From NCBI RefSeq assembly GCF_037975245.1, contig NC_092569.1:33007668-33071667 (forward strand): a stretch of 64,000 nt of DNA, read 5' to 3'. Of this stretch, positions 1 through 13,621 are shown one piece after another (position 1 is the first letter of the stretch; each line of letters begins with the position of its first letter). The DNA is from Apostichopus japonicus. Lineage: Eukaryota; Echinodermata; Holothuroidea; Aspidochirotida; Stichopodidae. The notes under the pieces were generated by a model, which saw only the letters and a list, made by a program, of their open reading frames with translations, was not told the origin of the DNA and searched no databases. Both the position numbers and the translations under genes were made by a program.

Positions 1-126
1 TTTATTGTTATTATCCCATCGCTCTCATAGGGAGGATGAAATATTGTAGTTCCTTTGCGAGTTGCTCCATATACAGAAGTATCAGTTACCATAGCAACAG
101 TTGTCATGGTCATGAGTGGTTTTCCT

Positions 127-575
127 GAGTAGCTACTCCTCGCGGGGTCAACTATGGTGCGGTACTCCAGAGTAAAAGGAAGTCCATGACTGAGGGAAGG
201 TCAAAATGCGACTGTCTGTATGTGTGTGTTGGTGTGGGTGTGACGGGGTGGGCGGGGATTGCTTGCGTGTGTGTGTTTCCAGAGGTCATAGGTCAAATTG
301 AGTGTAAAACAAAACTTTGCTATGACTACAAGGGGAAACATTTATTTGACATAGAACCTCCACAGGTGTAATGGAAATGTCAAATCAAGTAGTACCAAAA
401 CATGTGGTTGCCATGGAAAGCGAGGTCAAAGGTCACATGGTTAAATGTCAAATGTATAGTTGGTCCTGAGTAGCTACTCTTGGGGGTTCACCCGTGGTGG
501 GGTACCACAGAGTGAAAGGAAGTGTATGACTGAGGGAAAAAACGTCGAAACGTGACTGTCTGTGTGTGTATGGGT
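127..575. repeat. Two-copy direct repeat, about 110 bases each
   Basis: A stretch beginning TGAGTAGCTACTC at about 127 recurs at about 466 and stays alignable for roughly 110 bases, through the shared words GACTGAGGGAA and GTGACTGTCTGT, with scattered mismatches. Both copies run into GT-rich simple sequence. No protein is supported here; the short open frames are low-complexity. It could be a dispersed repeat family or a local duplication. Confidence 0.7.
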
Positions 576-1712
576 GTGTTTTGTTTTGTTTGTTGATATT
601 GCTATTTTTCTTCTTTTTGTTTTTGTTCTTGTGTGTTTTGTTTGTGTATGTGTTCAAACGTTGTGTTAACATTTGATAGTTTCTATATGCGTCATTATGA
701 ATAACTATAATGTGTGATTGTAATATTATTGCTATTATTATTATTAATAGTATATAGGTTAGTCCTAATGACGCATAAGCATATAGTTACAAACCAACGC
801 ATAATACATGCTTTGAACCCACACGCGCACAAACATACACACACAATCATTCAACTGCTAGTCAAGTCAAGAAACTTTTCTAAAATTTTGTTTACTTTTA
901 TTAAATGTTAAGTTTGTTTACTTTAAATTCGAAGTCATAACAACTTTTGCCTAATATCATTGTTCCTATTACAATTTGGTTTTTGGATTAAAGTAAACGA
1001 TACGATGCACAAGCATTGCTTCTAATCTCTTCTCGTTTGAGATATTCACCTTTAAAGTATGCTAATATATGTCTGCAATGCTCCTTTAATGTTATAGTGA
1101 TTGCGACGTCGTGCTCGTAAGTGAACACACATCAACAAATTTCACCAAAGGTGATAATCTCCCTCACAAGTGGAAAAATACATCATCGTATTTTTTTTTT
1201 CAAAAGGAAAATAGTTTATTCATACTCTTAAATCATGAAATATACAAAATCATTCAGATGGGAAATGTTTACTTATCAACGGTTAATCAACGTTGATGCT
1301 ACATGCTACTTTTATATCGTGCTTTGTCATGTTCGTATGATTTTTTAATGTAAGTTGTTCATACAGAATCCACAGTTTGTCATCATAAGCTTAAATATAA
1401 ACCTGACAAAAAATATGCATGTTTATGCGTTTTTCAGGATTTAAAAATATGAATTCATAACGAAATGGAAAACAATGTTGGAAAAGAAAAAAGAAATATG
1501 AACTTTTACTCTTATTTTCTGTCAGAATGAAATGAATTATGAAATTGATGAAAATTATCTGCTTGTTATGTTGGCTATCAATTGATTACTTTATTAGGAA
1601 TATAACATTATTTTAATTTACAAACTCATACTGTGCATGACTCTTTTCGTCCACGTTGATCCACAATATGCATAAACAGAGCACAGAAGCGTTTGCATTT
1701 AGATGTACCCGT
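576..1712. other. AT-rich DNA without recognised gene
   Basis: Only short frames with low-complexity content are seen on either strand. No splice-bounded exon or transposon coding sequence was recognised. Confidence 0.5.
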
Positions 1713-4209
<2,497 letters not shown>

Positions 4210-4217
4210 CTTTCAAT

Positions 4218-4970
4218 CAGTGGCGTCGTCAAGGGGCGCCAGGGGGGCACGTGCTCCCTGGAAAACCTAGTGCCCTCCCGAGTGCCCCCATCTGAGATTT
4301 GGGTTGGTAACAAAATATATATATATTTTGTTATATTCAACTCCCATCATCTGAGAAATGTGAGAATGTGAGGGTCCGCAGGCACCATACTTGCCTATAT
4401 TTGTGGACCCATAACCCTGTTGTGTAGGGGGTGCAGAGGTCATTTGAGGTCAGATGCTTGTAGAAACAAATGGCAATGTTCACACCTGCATACTGAGCCA
4501 TACTCGATGTGTGATCAAACTTTGGATTGCATGGTGAGATCCCTGATAGGAGCCAATAACGATGCTGGAACCTGTTACATCTTAATAGATAATGGGAGAA
4601 AACGAGAATGACAAGAAAGGAGTCGGGGGTCATGCACACGTTAATTCAACAAATGTAGGTTCTAGTGATAATGTTAGGCATAATATCGACAGCATGCGGT
4701 TCATATCCTCTGCAAAATTCTGCGCGTTGTTAAAATCATTACCTCAAAAATAGCAATTTCTGGAGGTATCTTCAGATCGAATTTAGCATCAAATGTGGCA
4801 CCATTTTGCATCTAGCCCATCCTCCGTATGCGAAAATTTTCCAAAGGGGAGAGGGGCACCCCCTCCTTAGACCCCTCCCCCAGGACGGCGATCCGTATCC
4901 ACCTAAGTCCCCCCATCAAATGCTGGTGCCCCCTTGTGCCCCCAGACTGAAAAGTCTGGTGACGCCACTG
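4218..4970. mobile_element. Non-autonomous hAT-like DNA transposon
   Basis: The element starts CAGTGGCGTC and ends with its exact reverse complement GACGCCACTG. It is flanked by an 8-base direct repeat CTTTCAAT at 4210-4217 and 4971-4978. CAG..CTG-type ends with an 8-base target duplication are the signature of the hAT superfamily. Inside the ends both sides are rich in GGGGGCAC-type runs, giving imperfect subterminal inverted similarity. At 753 bases, with no transposase-like frame, it must have been mobilised in trans. Confidence 0.85.
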
Positions 4971-5513
4971 CTTTCAATTGTATGTTACATTGAATCTTTA
5001 CACCTGTACCTTTCCATTGATGTAAAACTTGATCAAACCTAGCACTTTTGTACAAGGAATTTGCTCTTTTCGCAAACATTCCTAAGCGCTCAGATGACTG
5101 CAGGATACCCCCTGACGTACTTGTGCCGAGTCTCTTGAGGTAAACTTTTGATGAAGCTATTCGCCGCAGCCCTAACACCAGGCTAATACGACACTCTGTC
5201 ATACTGTTATTATCAAAAATACCATTGAATTGTGTAGTAGGAGGTTGCAAAACACTTCAGAAAACCGAAGTTTAAGTTCCTTTACTTTTCCCAGTCATCA
5301 AACCGACGAAAAACGTAACAGGTTTTGGATTAATTTTGTACTGGGTTTCTACAGGCAAACACTTATAGGCAGTATAGTCTATGCAGAGGCCCTCTAAAGG
5401 TAGTCTCCCTAATTTGTTTTATATTTGCCTAAACTTATTAGCCACAACTGCCTTGCTATTCTAATGCGCATGCTCAATTGTTTATCTTCAGCCGTGATTT
5501 ACCCCATAGGTGC

Positions 5514-6394
5514 TATGGCGGGCCATCAGTCTCAAATCGTGGGGAATCGACATATTCCGATATAAATCGACATATACCAGTTTAATTCTACATATGTTCG
5601 ATTTATATCGATATATACCAGTTTAATTCGACACGATATCTCGTGTTTATTTTCAATTATTCGCCTGCCTTGTCAGGTTATTGCACGTGATGTATCTATA
5701 TGCCAATCATCACTGAAATCAGGATTTGGAATATGTAAATTAGCTAAAGGTATGTCGATTTAAATAGGTATATTTCAATTTGAGCTGCTAGAAACTGGTT
5801 TAAGTCCATCGAAATTGCACGTGATGTATCTATATGTCAATCATCACTGAAATCAGGATTTGGAATATGTAAATTAGCTAAAGGTATGTCGATTTAAATA
5901 GGTATATTTCAATTTGAGCTGCTAGAAACTGGTTTAAGTCCATCAAAATTGCACGTGATGTATCTATATGTCAATCATCACTGAAATCAGGATTTGGAAT
6001 ATGTAAATTAGCTAAAGATATATCGATTTAAGTAGGTATATTTCAATTTGAGCTGCTAGAAACTGGCTTAAGTCCATCGAAATTGACTTCTACCGATTTA
6101 ATTCCACATATTAAACTGGAAGATGTCAAATTAAATTGACATATACCGATTTATTTTACTTATCATCGATTTAAATTGGTATTTGTCTATACAAATCGAT
6201 GATATGTCGAATTAAAGTGGTATATGTCGATTTAAATCGATGATATGTAGAATTAAGCTGGTATTTGTTGATTTAAATTGGTAGAAGTCAATTTAAGTTG
6301 CTTGAAACTGGTATAAGTCTGAGGAAATTTGTATATGTCGATTTAAATCGGTAGAAGTCGATTCCCCACTATTTGAGACTGATTGCCTACCATA
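5514..6394. mobile_element. Non-autonomous DNA transposon (MITE-like) with 38-base inverted ends
   Basis: The left end (5514-5551) and the reverse complement of the right end (6357-6394) match at about 34 of 38 positions; both contain ATCAGTCTCAAAT followed by GTGGGGAATCGAC. A 6-base direct repeat AGGTGC flanks the element (5508-5513 and 6395-6400), consistent with a target-site duplication. The interior has no coding capacity and is made of CGATTTAAATCG-like palindromic words plus a three-copy tandem repeat. The superfamily is not determined; a 6-base duplication is uncommon. Confidence 0.8.
5681..6082. repeat. 134-base tandem repeat, three copies, inside the 5514-6394 element
   Basis: Units begin TTGCACGTGATG at 5681, 5815 and 5949, so the period is 134 bases. 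Copies are nearly identical, with a few substitutions concentrated in the third. Each contains a TCGATTTAA word similar to the palindromic words of the rest of the element. Confidence 0.9.
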
Positions 6395-6400
6395 AGGTGC

Positions 6401-9400
6401 AAGGAAAAAAGATCATTTTACACTAAAGAAGTTGTACACTGCTATACAATAGGCCCCCGGAGGCGTGACTTAGTTCTCTTTAGCAGAACAAACGACATGA
6501 AACTACGCACACTAACATGTGCATTGTAGGAATGTATATATTTTTACGTGACTGTAAAAGTTTTCGCATTCTTTTACATTTGAAACTAGAATATGGAATA
6601 TTGAATCTATCAGGTGCTTTTTTTACGGCGATGTTCCCTTTACTTGTGTTTCTGCTCTCGTGGAGTTCTGAAACTTTCTGAAATCCTTACTTTGTGGCAG
6701 CGAGACTGAGAGACACCCAAAGCTTTTTGCTTAATGAATTCGATCAAAATTGCATATTCTGACTGGAAACTAACTGCAAACACGATTAATTGCAACAACA
6801 AATGAAGATATACCAGAGATGTTGACATATTTCACAAGGCAGGCCTTTCAATTGCGGCAACACCTTCATATCGTACGGCACAGTATGTATACTGTCCTAT
6901 AATAGAAACTAATCTTACGAAATATGACAAGTTAAGTTAAGTTAAGCATCTGAACTTGTTTTTGTCTTAAAGAATATTCTGTTGGCTTAAGTTGATTGCT
7001 GAACAAATTGCTGAATATAAATCTTACCGTGAAAACCACATCCTCATAGCTTTTTGTATTGTGAAGATATGAATGTTTAAAATTAAGTGATATTTCCAAA
7101 CATGCAATTGAGTCATGTTTCAAGGACAAATAAACAAGAAGATTATAGTAGTCTTAGTAAAGCTTTCAAAGAGCCTTTTTCCAAGATGATATCACAGACC
7201 CCTACCGTGATCCAACTTCCTGTAGTAGTTGAGGGTTTAGCCAGTCAAAAACGTTCATGGTATGATATTGAGATGGGGTTTATAACTATCAGTGTGGAAT
7301 AATTTATATGTTTACAATTTTCTGTCACCAGAATACCCTATTAAACATGTTTTCATTCAGTGAAACTGCACAAGCAGAACTTTGAATGAATCAATCATCC
7401 AGCTCCGTCTTCAAACAAATTCACCTGGCGTGTTCGCTAGCTTACTATGATCCATTAAGATTGAAAGAAATATCTTTGGATATCAAAGGTGACCAATAAT
7501 GAATACCAGAAATATTCTGTAGCTAACCAACTTACCAATGTGAGTTGCTTTGACTCAGATGGTAATGGTTAGTGATCCAGTAGTTATTTCTGTCTTAATT
7601 TTTTTTGTCCTCCTTTTAACTCAGTTGGAGTGATTCCTCCTGCCCTTTGCCTCTCACGCTCCAGGACATCTTCTTCCGTTGCTGACGACTGTTTAATGAT
7701 AAAATGGAATATTTATATGATTACTAGCTGAAAGATGATTACATTTTACATGTATTTTACATGATGTGGATTTTGTAACCCATTAGACTAACAAACCGCA
7801 AACAGTTGATTTGCCTGCCAGTCAATGGGTTATTCCAGTAGACTAATGAAGCATCTTCCTTTTGGCATTAAGCTTACACTCACCCCCATTTATAACGTAT
7901 AATAATGGTAGCTTCAAACTTAACAGTATCTGCCCCCCCCCCCCTCAACCCACCCCAATCTAACCCCACCCATGTGCCTCACAAAACCACCCTAACTTAC
8001 AATTATTTGCCATTTGACATTGTCTCTAACACTTTACACCAGTAATGTTTTGTACTGTTAATTCCACTGTATTATTATGAAAAATAAACATCTCCAGTCT
8101 GCTGACTGGAATGTAGAGTTTCTCCAGATAAACTTCCAGCCAAATAACGTAAATTTCATGACAAAAAATATCCAAAGGGTTTCTTACATTTAATCGCCAT
8201 TTCATTGTAGTATATAGTGGTGCATTCTGGAATTACAAACAATCAACTCAGCGTTTCAGAATACAGTCATTTGTAACAGATATGCTACTGGTCTATGAGT
8301 TCACACAAACTTTAAAATCCCAAACGTCTGGAATAAAATGTAACCACGTTTGCTCAGAGCATAGGCATTACTGTCTGCTGGCTTCTGCCAGAAGAACTAT
8401 GCTGTTAAAAGCTTTAATACCTAACACATAAAATTTCATTTCATATTCATTCAGCAATTTCTACGACCACAGTCTGTCATGTCATTAAGATTTGGAAGAC
8501 ATTATTTAATTTCATGAACTTTACAACAACTGGACAGCCTGGACCCTATCAGTATGGTCACCAACGATGGATATCGATGAGTAATAAAATACTGTTTTGA
8601 GAGGTGAAATGCAGAAGGTGGGGGACTGAAATTACTTTATGTTGAACACACATTTATGGAATGACATTTGAATGTTTAAGCCAAATAGCTACATTGTAAT
8701 GAAACTATGCCTTGGAACAAACTTGATGTAAGGCAAATTGCTATTACACAACAATGCAGGACACGAAACTCACCCATGCAAAGAATATAGCAGCCCCAGC
8801 ACTGATATCAAAGACTTGTTCCAAGTCAAGGCAGACAGGATGCCTTTCACTTTGGTAGTTGTCTCAGGACGTATTTTATTTGGGTCAGTTTCCATGACTC
8901 GTCTTTTCAAGCCTTCCTTTCCAGTCTTACATATCAGTGCTTGCATTTTCTCCCATCCCATTAAATACCAGGATAAATAGTTTTATGTCTATAAATACCA
9001 GGATAAATGTAATAACGATCAATTCTTGTTCATTTCGTCTTGCGTTTACCAATATGGAGAATCGTCATCCAATCACATACAATCAACAATACAACAAGAA
9101 GCTTTGCAAAAGTTTGCCCTCATGATAAGTAGCTATCTTTGCCACAGTCTTTCAGACACTAACTGTTGTAAAGAAGTCATCATCGTTACTACACTTGATA
9201 CCCGTACCAGATTGCCTGGTTTCTAATGAACTATCATCGTATTTCACCACTATGTATGTTGCTGTAAAAAAGGTTTGACATTCAATTCAATAAAACATAG
9301 ATAATAAAAAAATGCACAACGTTTGCAAAAAAGTCAAATAAGTAATACTAAAGGATCAAACAAGCTTAGAAACTGTGAAATGGAAACCAATGTTTTTGAA

Positions 9401-10054
9401 CATTTTAATTTTGGTTTCCACCTCATTTCTCTTGCTTCCTGATTCGAGGTCAATCATATTAACAAAGCATTCCTATCAACATAAAACATTATTTCAAATT
9501 ATCATGGAAATAAAAATATGTCCTTTTTAACCGTTTCAGAATGTTTTCAACTTTATTCAGGTCACAATCCGTGTTGGCTAATTTTAAACAAAGCATGGAA
9601 AACAGTTATTAATAAAAGAAAAAGTAGAAAATGATCTAACTTGGCTTTCTTTCTTGTCCCAAACATTTTATTAGTATTTCCTCTACTACTGTCTTGCAAA
9701 GTATATGAGTATGGTATTAAGATAACTTCTATCATCACGAAAATTGTAATTATTCTTGCAGTCTTCAGAGTGAAACATGTCACCATGTGACAACCTACAA
9801 TAGCTATAGAGCACGCCGGTTAGACTTCAGCAATCCTTGGTTCTATTTGATTTCTTTGAAAATATTTTCTGAGGATATCCTCTTATTTAAGGATATTTAT
9901 CTCAGTTAAGACGGGTTCCCATCTTCTGCTTCTTCTAATTTTTTGACATATAGTTGGCAACCAAAATAAAAAATATGATATTCAAAAACTTAATATAAAA
10001 TGTTTAATAATGACGTAATTTAAATAAAATGACGAGATACACTTTAAGTTTAAA
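6401..10054. other. AT-rich DNA without recognised gene
   Basis: Frames of 60-80 codons occur on both strands but none has a recognisable motif, signal peptide or splice context. No transposon coding sequence was recognised. A C-rich run lies near 7927. Confidence 0.45.
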
Positions 10055-11800
10055 TAGCAAACTTTGTTAAATTTGTAAAATTGACAATGATTGTATCAAG
10101 TCTTGCATTTCTCATTTTCTTCTGACGAGTACTTTACAAAACAACTAGATAATTCTTGAGATTTATTGTAAAACTTATTTACTGAAGTTATTTTGTTCGA
10201 AATTTCTGTCAACTCTGCAATTTCTCAACGGTTGAATTATTGTCGCATGAAATAATTGGTAATATATGATATGATATAATATGATGTCAAATTTTACCCC
10301 AAAAATTGGGAAATATGTTTCTTTTACGTGTCGAAATTCGGCTATACACTATTCAAAGGGGAGGTCTAAAAGAATTCATATTTCAGAGTAAAGTGTAAAT
10401 TACAGACAAAACAGCAATATTATAGTTTCTGTTCCGCGCCCGAAAAAGGACAGCTCACATGGGAAATCCTGTTTTCTTTTCTTTCCAACTATAGTCACTC
10501 CAGAAATAAGGAGGAATACTTCCAAAATTTGGTTCATGCTTCTTCTTTTTTTAAGATTCCTACTGAATGCGCTCAAAACTTAATGTAGGGCATGACAAAA
10601 AATCGACTTTTATCGAAACGTTCCAATTCTTATTACCACCGTATCCCAAAAGTTCAACCAGTTTACGTATTTGTTTCTGTAAAATGTACAAAGAGAGAGT
10701 TAGACGATTTAGCACTGCCATGGATTGCACCTTCATAGTTTAAAAGAGTAAGAATTGTATTTATTTATTTTTTATTTTATGTGCATACCAGGCATTGACG
10801 AAAAAATTCAATTAATCTATGATTGTACTATTTTAGACCTACTCACGGAATGTGTGTGAATTGCATAATTGCGATGGAGTTTGAGTTGACGCTTGTATTG
10901 ATAAGATTTTGCATAACAAATACAGCCTGTACTATGATAGGCAATTCAAATTTAAGGGACACAAAATTGTTCTGACGTCCGTATCAGGACGGGCTTAAGG
11001 GGTGGGGCCTACGGTAAGTAGTGTCAGAGATCTTAGAAGCAATATGATACTATCATTACCATTATTTGAACTACATTAAGGTGCTTTATAAAATACTAAC
11101 TATTGCAAGAAACCTTGGGTTCAGGGCAAGTACTTCTCCCGTGGTCCCAATGGCTACGGCCTTGTTTATATTAACGATATCAAACATTTACAAATACATA
11201 TTAACACTGGTAGGTAAACACATTTATCTCCTTTCTCACGGATCTTATATTAAAGACGACAATCCACTGCCGTACGACACGGAAATTTTACTAGAAGTAT
11301 CGAATACTGACTCAAAGTTAACTTAATGAGGTAAATATCTTTCTATGCTAAGGAGACTATATCTAAAGAGGGAAACCTGAGTAGCAGATCACACCGTGCT
11401 GTTAAATTAGCTAGCCTATCCAAAATCATACATCATAGCTATTTATTCTTTTGTTTAATTTCTTTGCCATCCCAGTTTTCACACCGCAAATCCTGTGTGA
11501 ATGGGGGAGAGTATACATTCCATCTACCCCTGGCTACGCCACTGTCACCGAAATAATACTTTGGTGTAGGCATGCTGGTACTCATTTAATTATTCATGCT
11601 AGAACATCGCGGGCAGTTGTCATCCGTTGGCTAATACTGTTGGGAACCAACCCTCAGGACGCTCCTGAGAACTGCGGGCCAGGATAAATTAACTGCTTGA
11701 ACCACCTATAGCTACGCCTTACAATGTATAAAAGGTTTATGTCAAAGCAAAGTATAATATGAATGTACCATATGTACCAAACGTATAAAGAAGATATGGA
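10055..11800. repeat. Dispersed or duplicated block, copy A (copy B at about 27070-28270)
   Basis: Alignable to the 27.1-28.3 kb block in the same orientation through many shared words, such as GTTATTTTGTTCGAAATTTCT, ATAGTTTCTGTTCCGCGCC, AAGTACTTCT/AGGTACTTCT and CTGGCTACGCCACTGTC. Copy A carries about 360 extra bases (roughly 11150-11500). Read on the minus strand, the internal CAGTGGCGTAGCCAG motif resembles a hAT terminus, so part of the block may be an old transposon. The two copies bracket FReD gene 1. Confidence 0.75.
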
Positions 11801-11914
11801 TGTAAATCCTATAGTTCATTTAAAAGTCCTCGTCCAATAAAACAGCTGACATTGTTGTTCAATGAGATGTGAGAATACTCGATCCCGCACACAGGATGTG
11901 ACGTAGGCACAATA

Positions 11915-12086
11915 AAACAAGGAAGTATTGTTCATACAGTATGCCGCTTCACAACTATTCGATACGGTGTTAATAAGATATTTGTACATATAGATATAGA
12001 TATATGAGAATGTATACAAATATATATTTAACACCGTTTCGAATTGTTTTTCAGCGGTATACTGTATGAACAATGCTTACTTGTTG
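11915..12086. repeat. Foldback element: imperfect inverted repeat, arms about 59 bases
   Basis: The arm at 11915-11973 is the imperfect reverse complement of 12028-12086. The shared core is TTGTTCATACAGTAT on one arm and ATACTGTATGAACAA on the other, and the inner arm ends are GGTGTTAA and TTAACACC. A loop of about 54 AT-rich bases separates the arms. It could be a small MITE or a transcribed hairpin. No target duplication was identified. Confidence 0.8.
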
Positions 12087-12189
12087 GGAGCAGGTAGTGG
12101 GTTTGGTGCACAATTAGGGCTATTTTGAGTACCACATCTTTTAGAGATGTGTCCAACATGATGAAAAAAATTGAAAAAGAAAACCTTAT

Positions 12190-12870
12190 AGTGTGTTATT
12201 GGTGATAATGTGTAGATGCACTATACATTAGTTCATACATTTGTATGGTGTAGAAGAGTCCATATAATGTGTATATTGTACACCGTAATGCATACATTGT
12301 GTATGGTATATGCTTGTTCATACAATGCGTATAGAGTATACATAATTCATACAATGTGTATACTTTAGACTAGTTCAAACAGAGCGTAAAATGTAGACTA
12401 TAGTTCACATTGTGTATAGTTCGTGCAGTGAGTATAGTATATACAATATCATACCTTGAATAGAGTGAATACTATTTCATACAGTGTGTATAGTGTGGAC
12501 TAGGTAATACCTTCCATATAGTGTAAACTAGTCAATACAGTATGTAAAGTGTACACTATAGGTCACATCGGGTATAGTTTGTATAGTATAGATCAGATCA
12601 TACCTTGAATATAGTGTAAACCAGTTCATACAGTGTGCTTATTGTAGACTAGATCATAAATTGTATAGTGTAGACTAGTTAATGTAGTGTTTAACTTATA
12701 TACTACATCATACATTGCGTAAAGTGTACACTATTTCAAACAGTTTGAAAATTGTAGATTATTCCTTGCATGATTGATAGTGTAGTATATAACTCATACA
12801 GTACATTTCACTGTTTACACGATATAGTGTACCAGTTCATGCATGTTATAAAGTGCTGACTAGTCCAAGT
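12190..12870. repeat. Degenerate minisatellite with GTTCATACA..GTGTATAGTGTA units
   Basis: About 16-18 diverged units of roughly 40 bases, each built around a TTCATAC-like word, a GTGTATAGTGTA-like word and often GACTAG. The TTCATACAGT word also forms the tips of the foldback element just upstream, which suggests the array grew from that element's end. No coding sequence. Confidence 0.65.
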
Positions 12871-13555
12871 AGTTCAATAACACTTCCATTCATCCAGTCG
12901 ACACTTCTTGAATTTTATCCTGCCAAAAAAGCGTTGTAACATAGCTAACGTAGCTAACTGAATATCGAAATGACATCTTAACCACAATCAGCAAAATCAG
13001 CATTCTGACTCTTTTTATCGACTAGGTAGCCTGAACGTTGTTTAACACACCACTACAAAACCCTTGAACATGAACCATGCTAAATATAATATGCATTAAA
13101 AGCGACCAAAAAGCTAAAATATATTAACAGTTATTGAATTTGCAATACCATTGCTGTCCTTGGAACTAGAGACACGATATTCTTTAGCTATGCAATACGT
13201 GTTTACGATGGCTTTATTGGAGCAAGGACAATTCAACATTATGCAACTGAAGCTTACTGTACTATTGACTAAAATCTCAAGATATAGATAGCTGTAAATA
13301 ATATTAAGTTGGATTGCGCATGTCGAATAGTCTTCTTTACATACAAGCCAAAGAATACTCTATATGTACAGTACGTTTTGTATAAGCTGTTCAGCTAATC
13401 ATGTTTCAAATAAAACGATGGCATTAATGGACATCCATACTACTACCGTCATTTCAATAGGGTGTTGGTAACCCCTAAATGGATACTCTGTGTCATTTGT
13501 CATCTTGCCCTTCATTAAATATACCTCAGCGTGGCATTTCTTCAAACCCGAAATA
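12871..13555. other. Upstream region of FReD gene 1
   Basis: No exon or clear core promoter motif is visible. The transcription start of gene 1 presumably lies here or in an unseen upstream exon. Confidence 0.35.
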
Positions 13556-13621
13556 ATGGAGAATTTTTTCAAAGTTTGTTTAACTGTTTTGACGATTTGG
13601 AACTTGTTTGGAACAGAAATG
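13556..13621 (+). CDS. FReD gene 1 exon 1: signal peptide
   Basis: 22 codons from ATG to a strong donor (ATG|GTAAGT, phase 0). The peptide has a short polar start (MENFFK) followed by a hydrophobic run, VCLTVLTIW, typical of a cleaved signal peptide. The in-frame region upstream has no ATG close by, so this start is preferred. Intron 1 is about 5.6 kb and no further exon was found in it before 19232. Confidence 0.7.

Noticed and set aside
5681-6082. CRISPR-like array
   Set aside because: The 134-base units are contiguous near-identical copies without unique spacers, lie inside a transposon, and the genome is eukaryotic.
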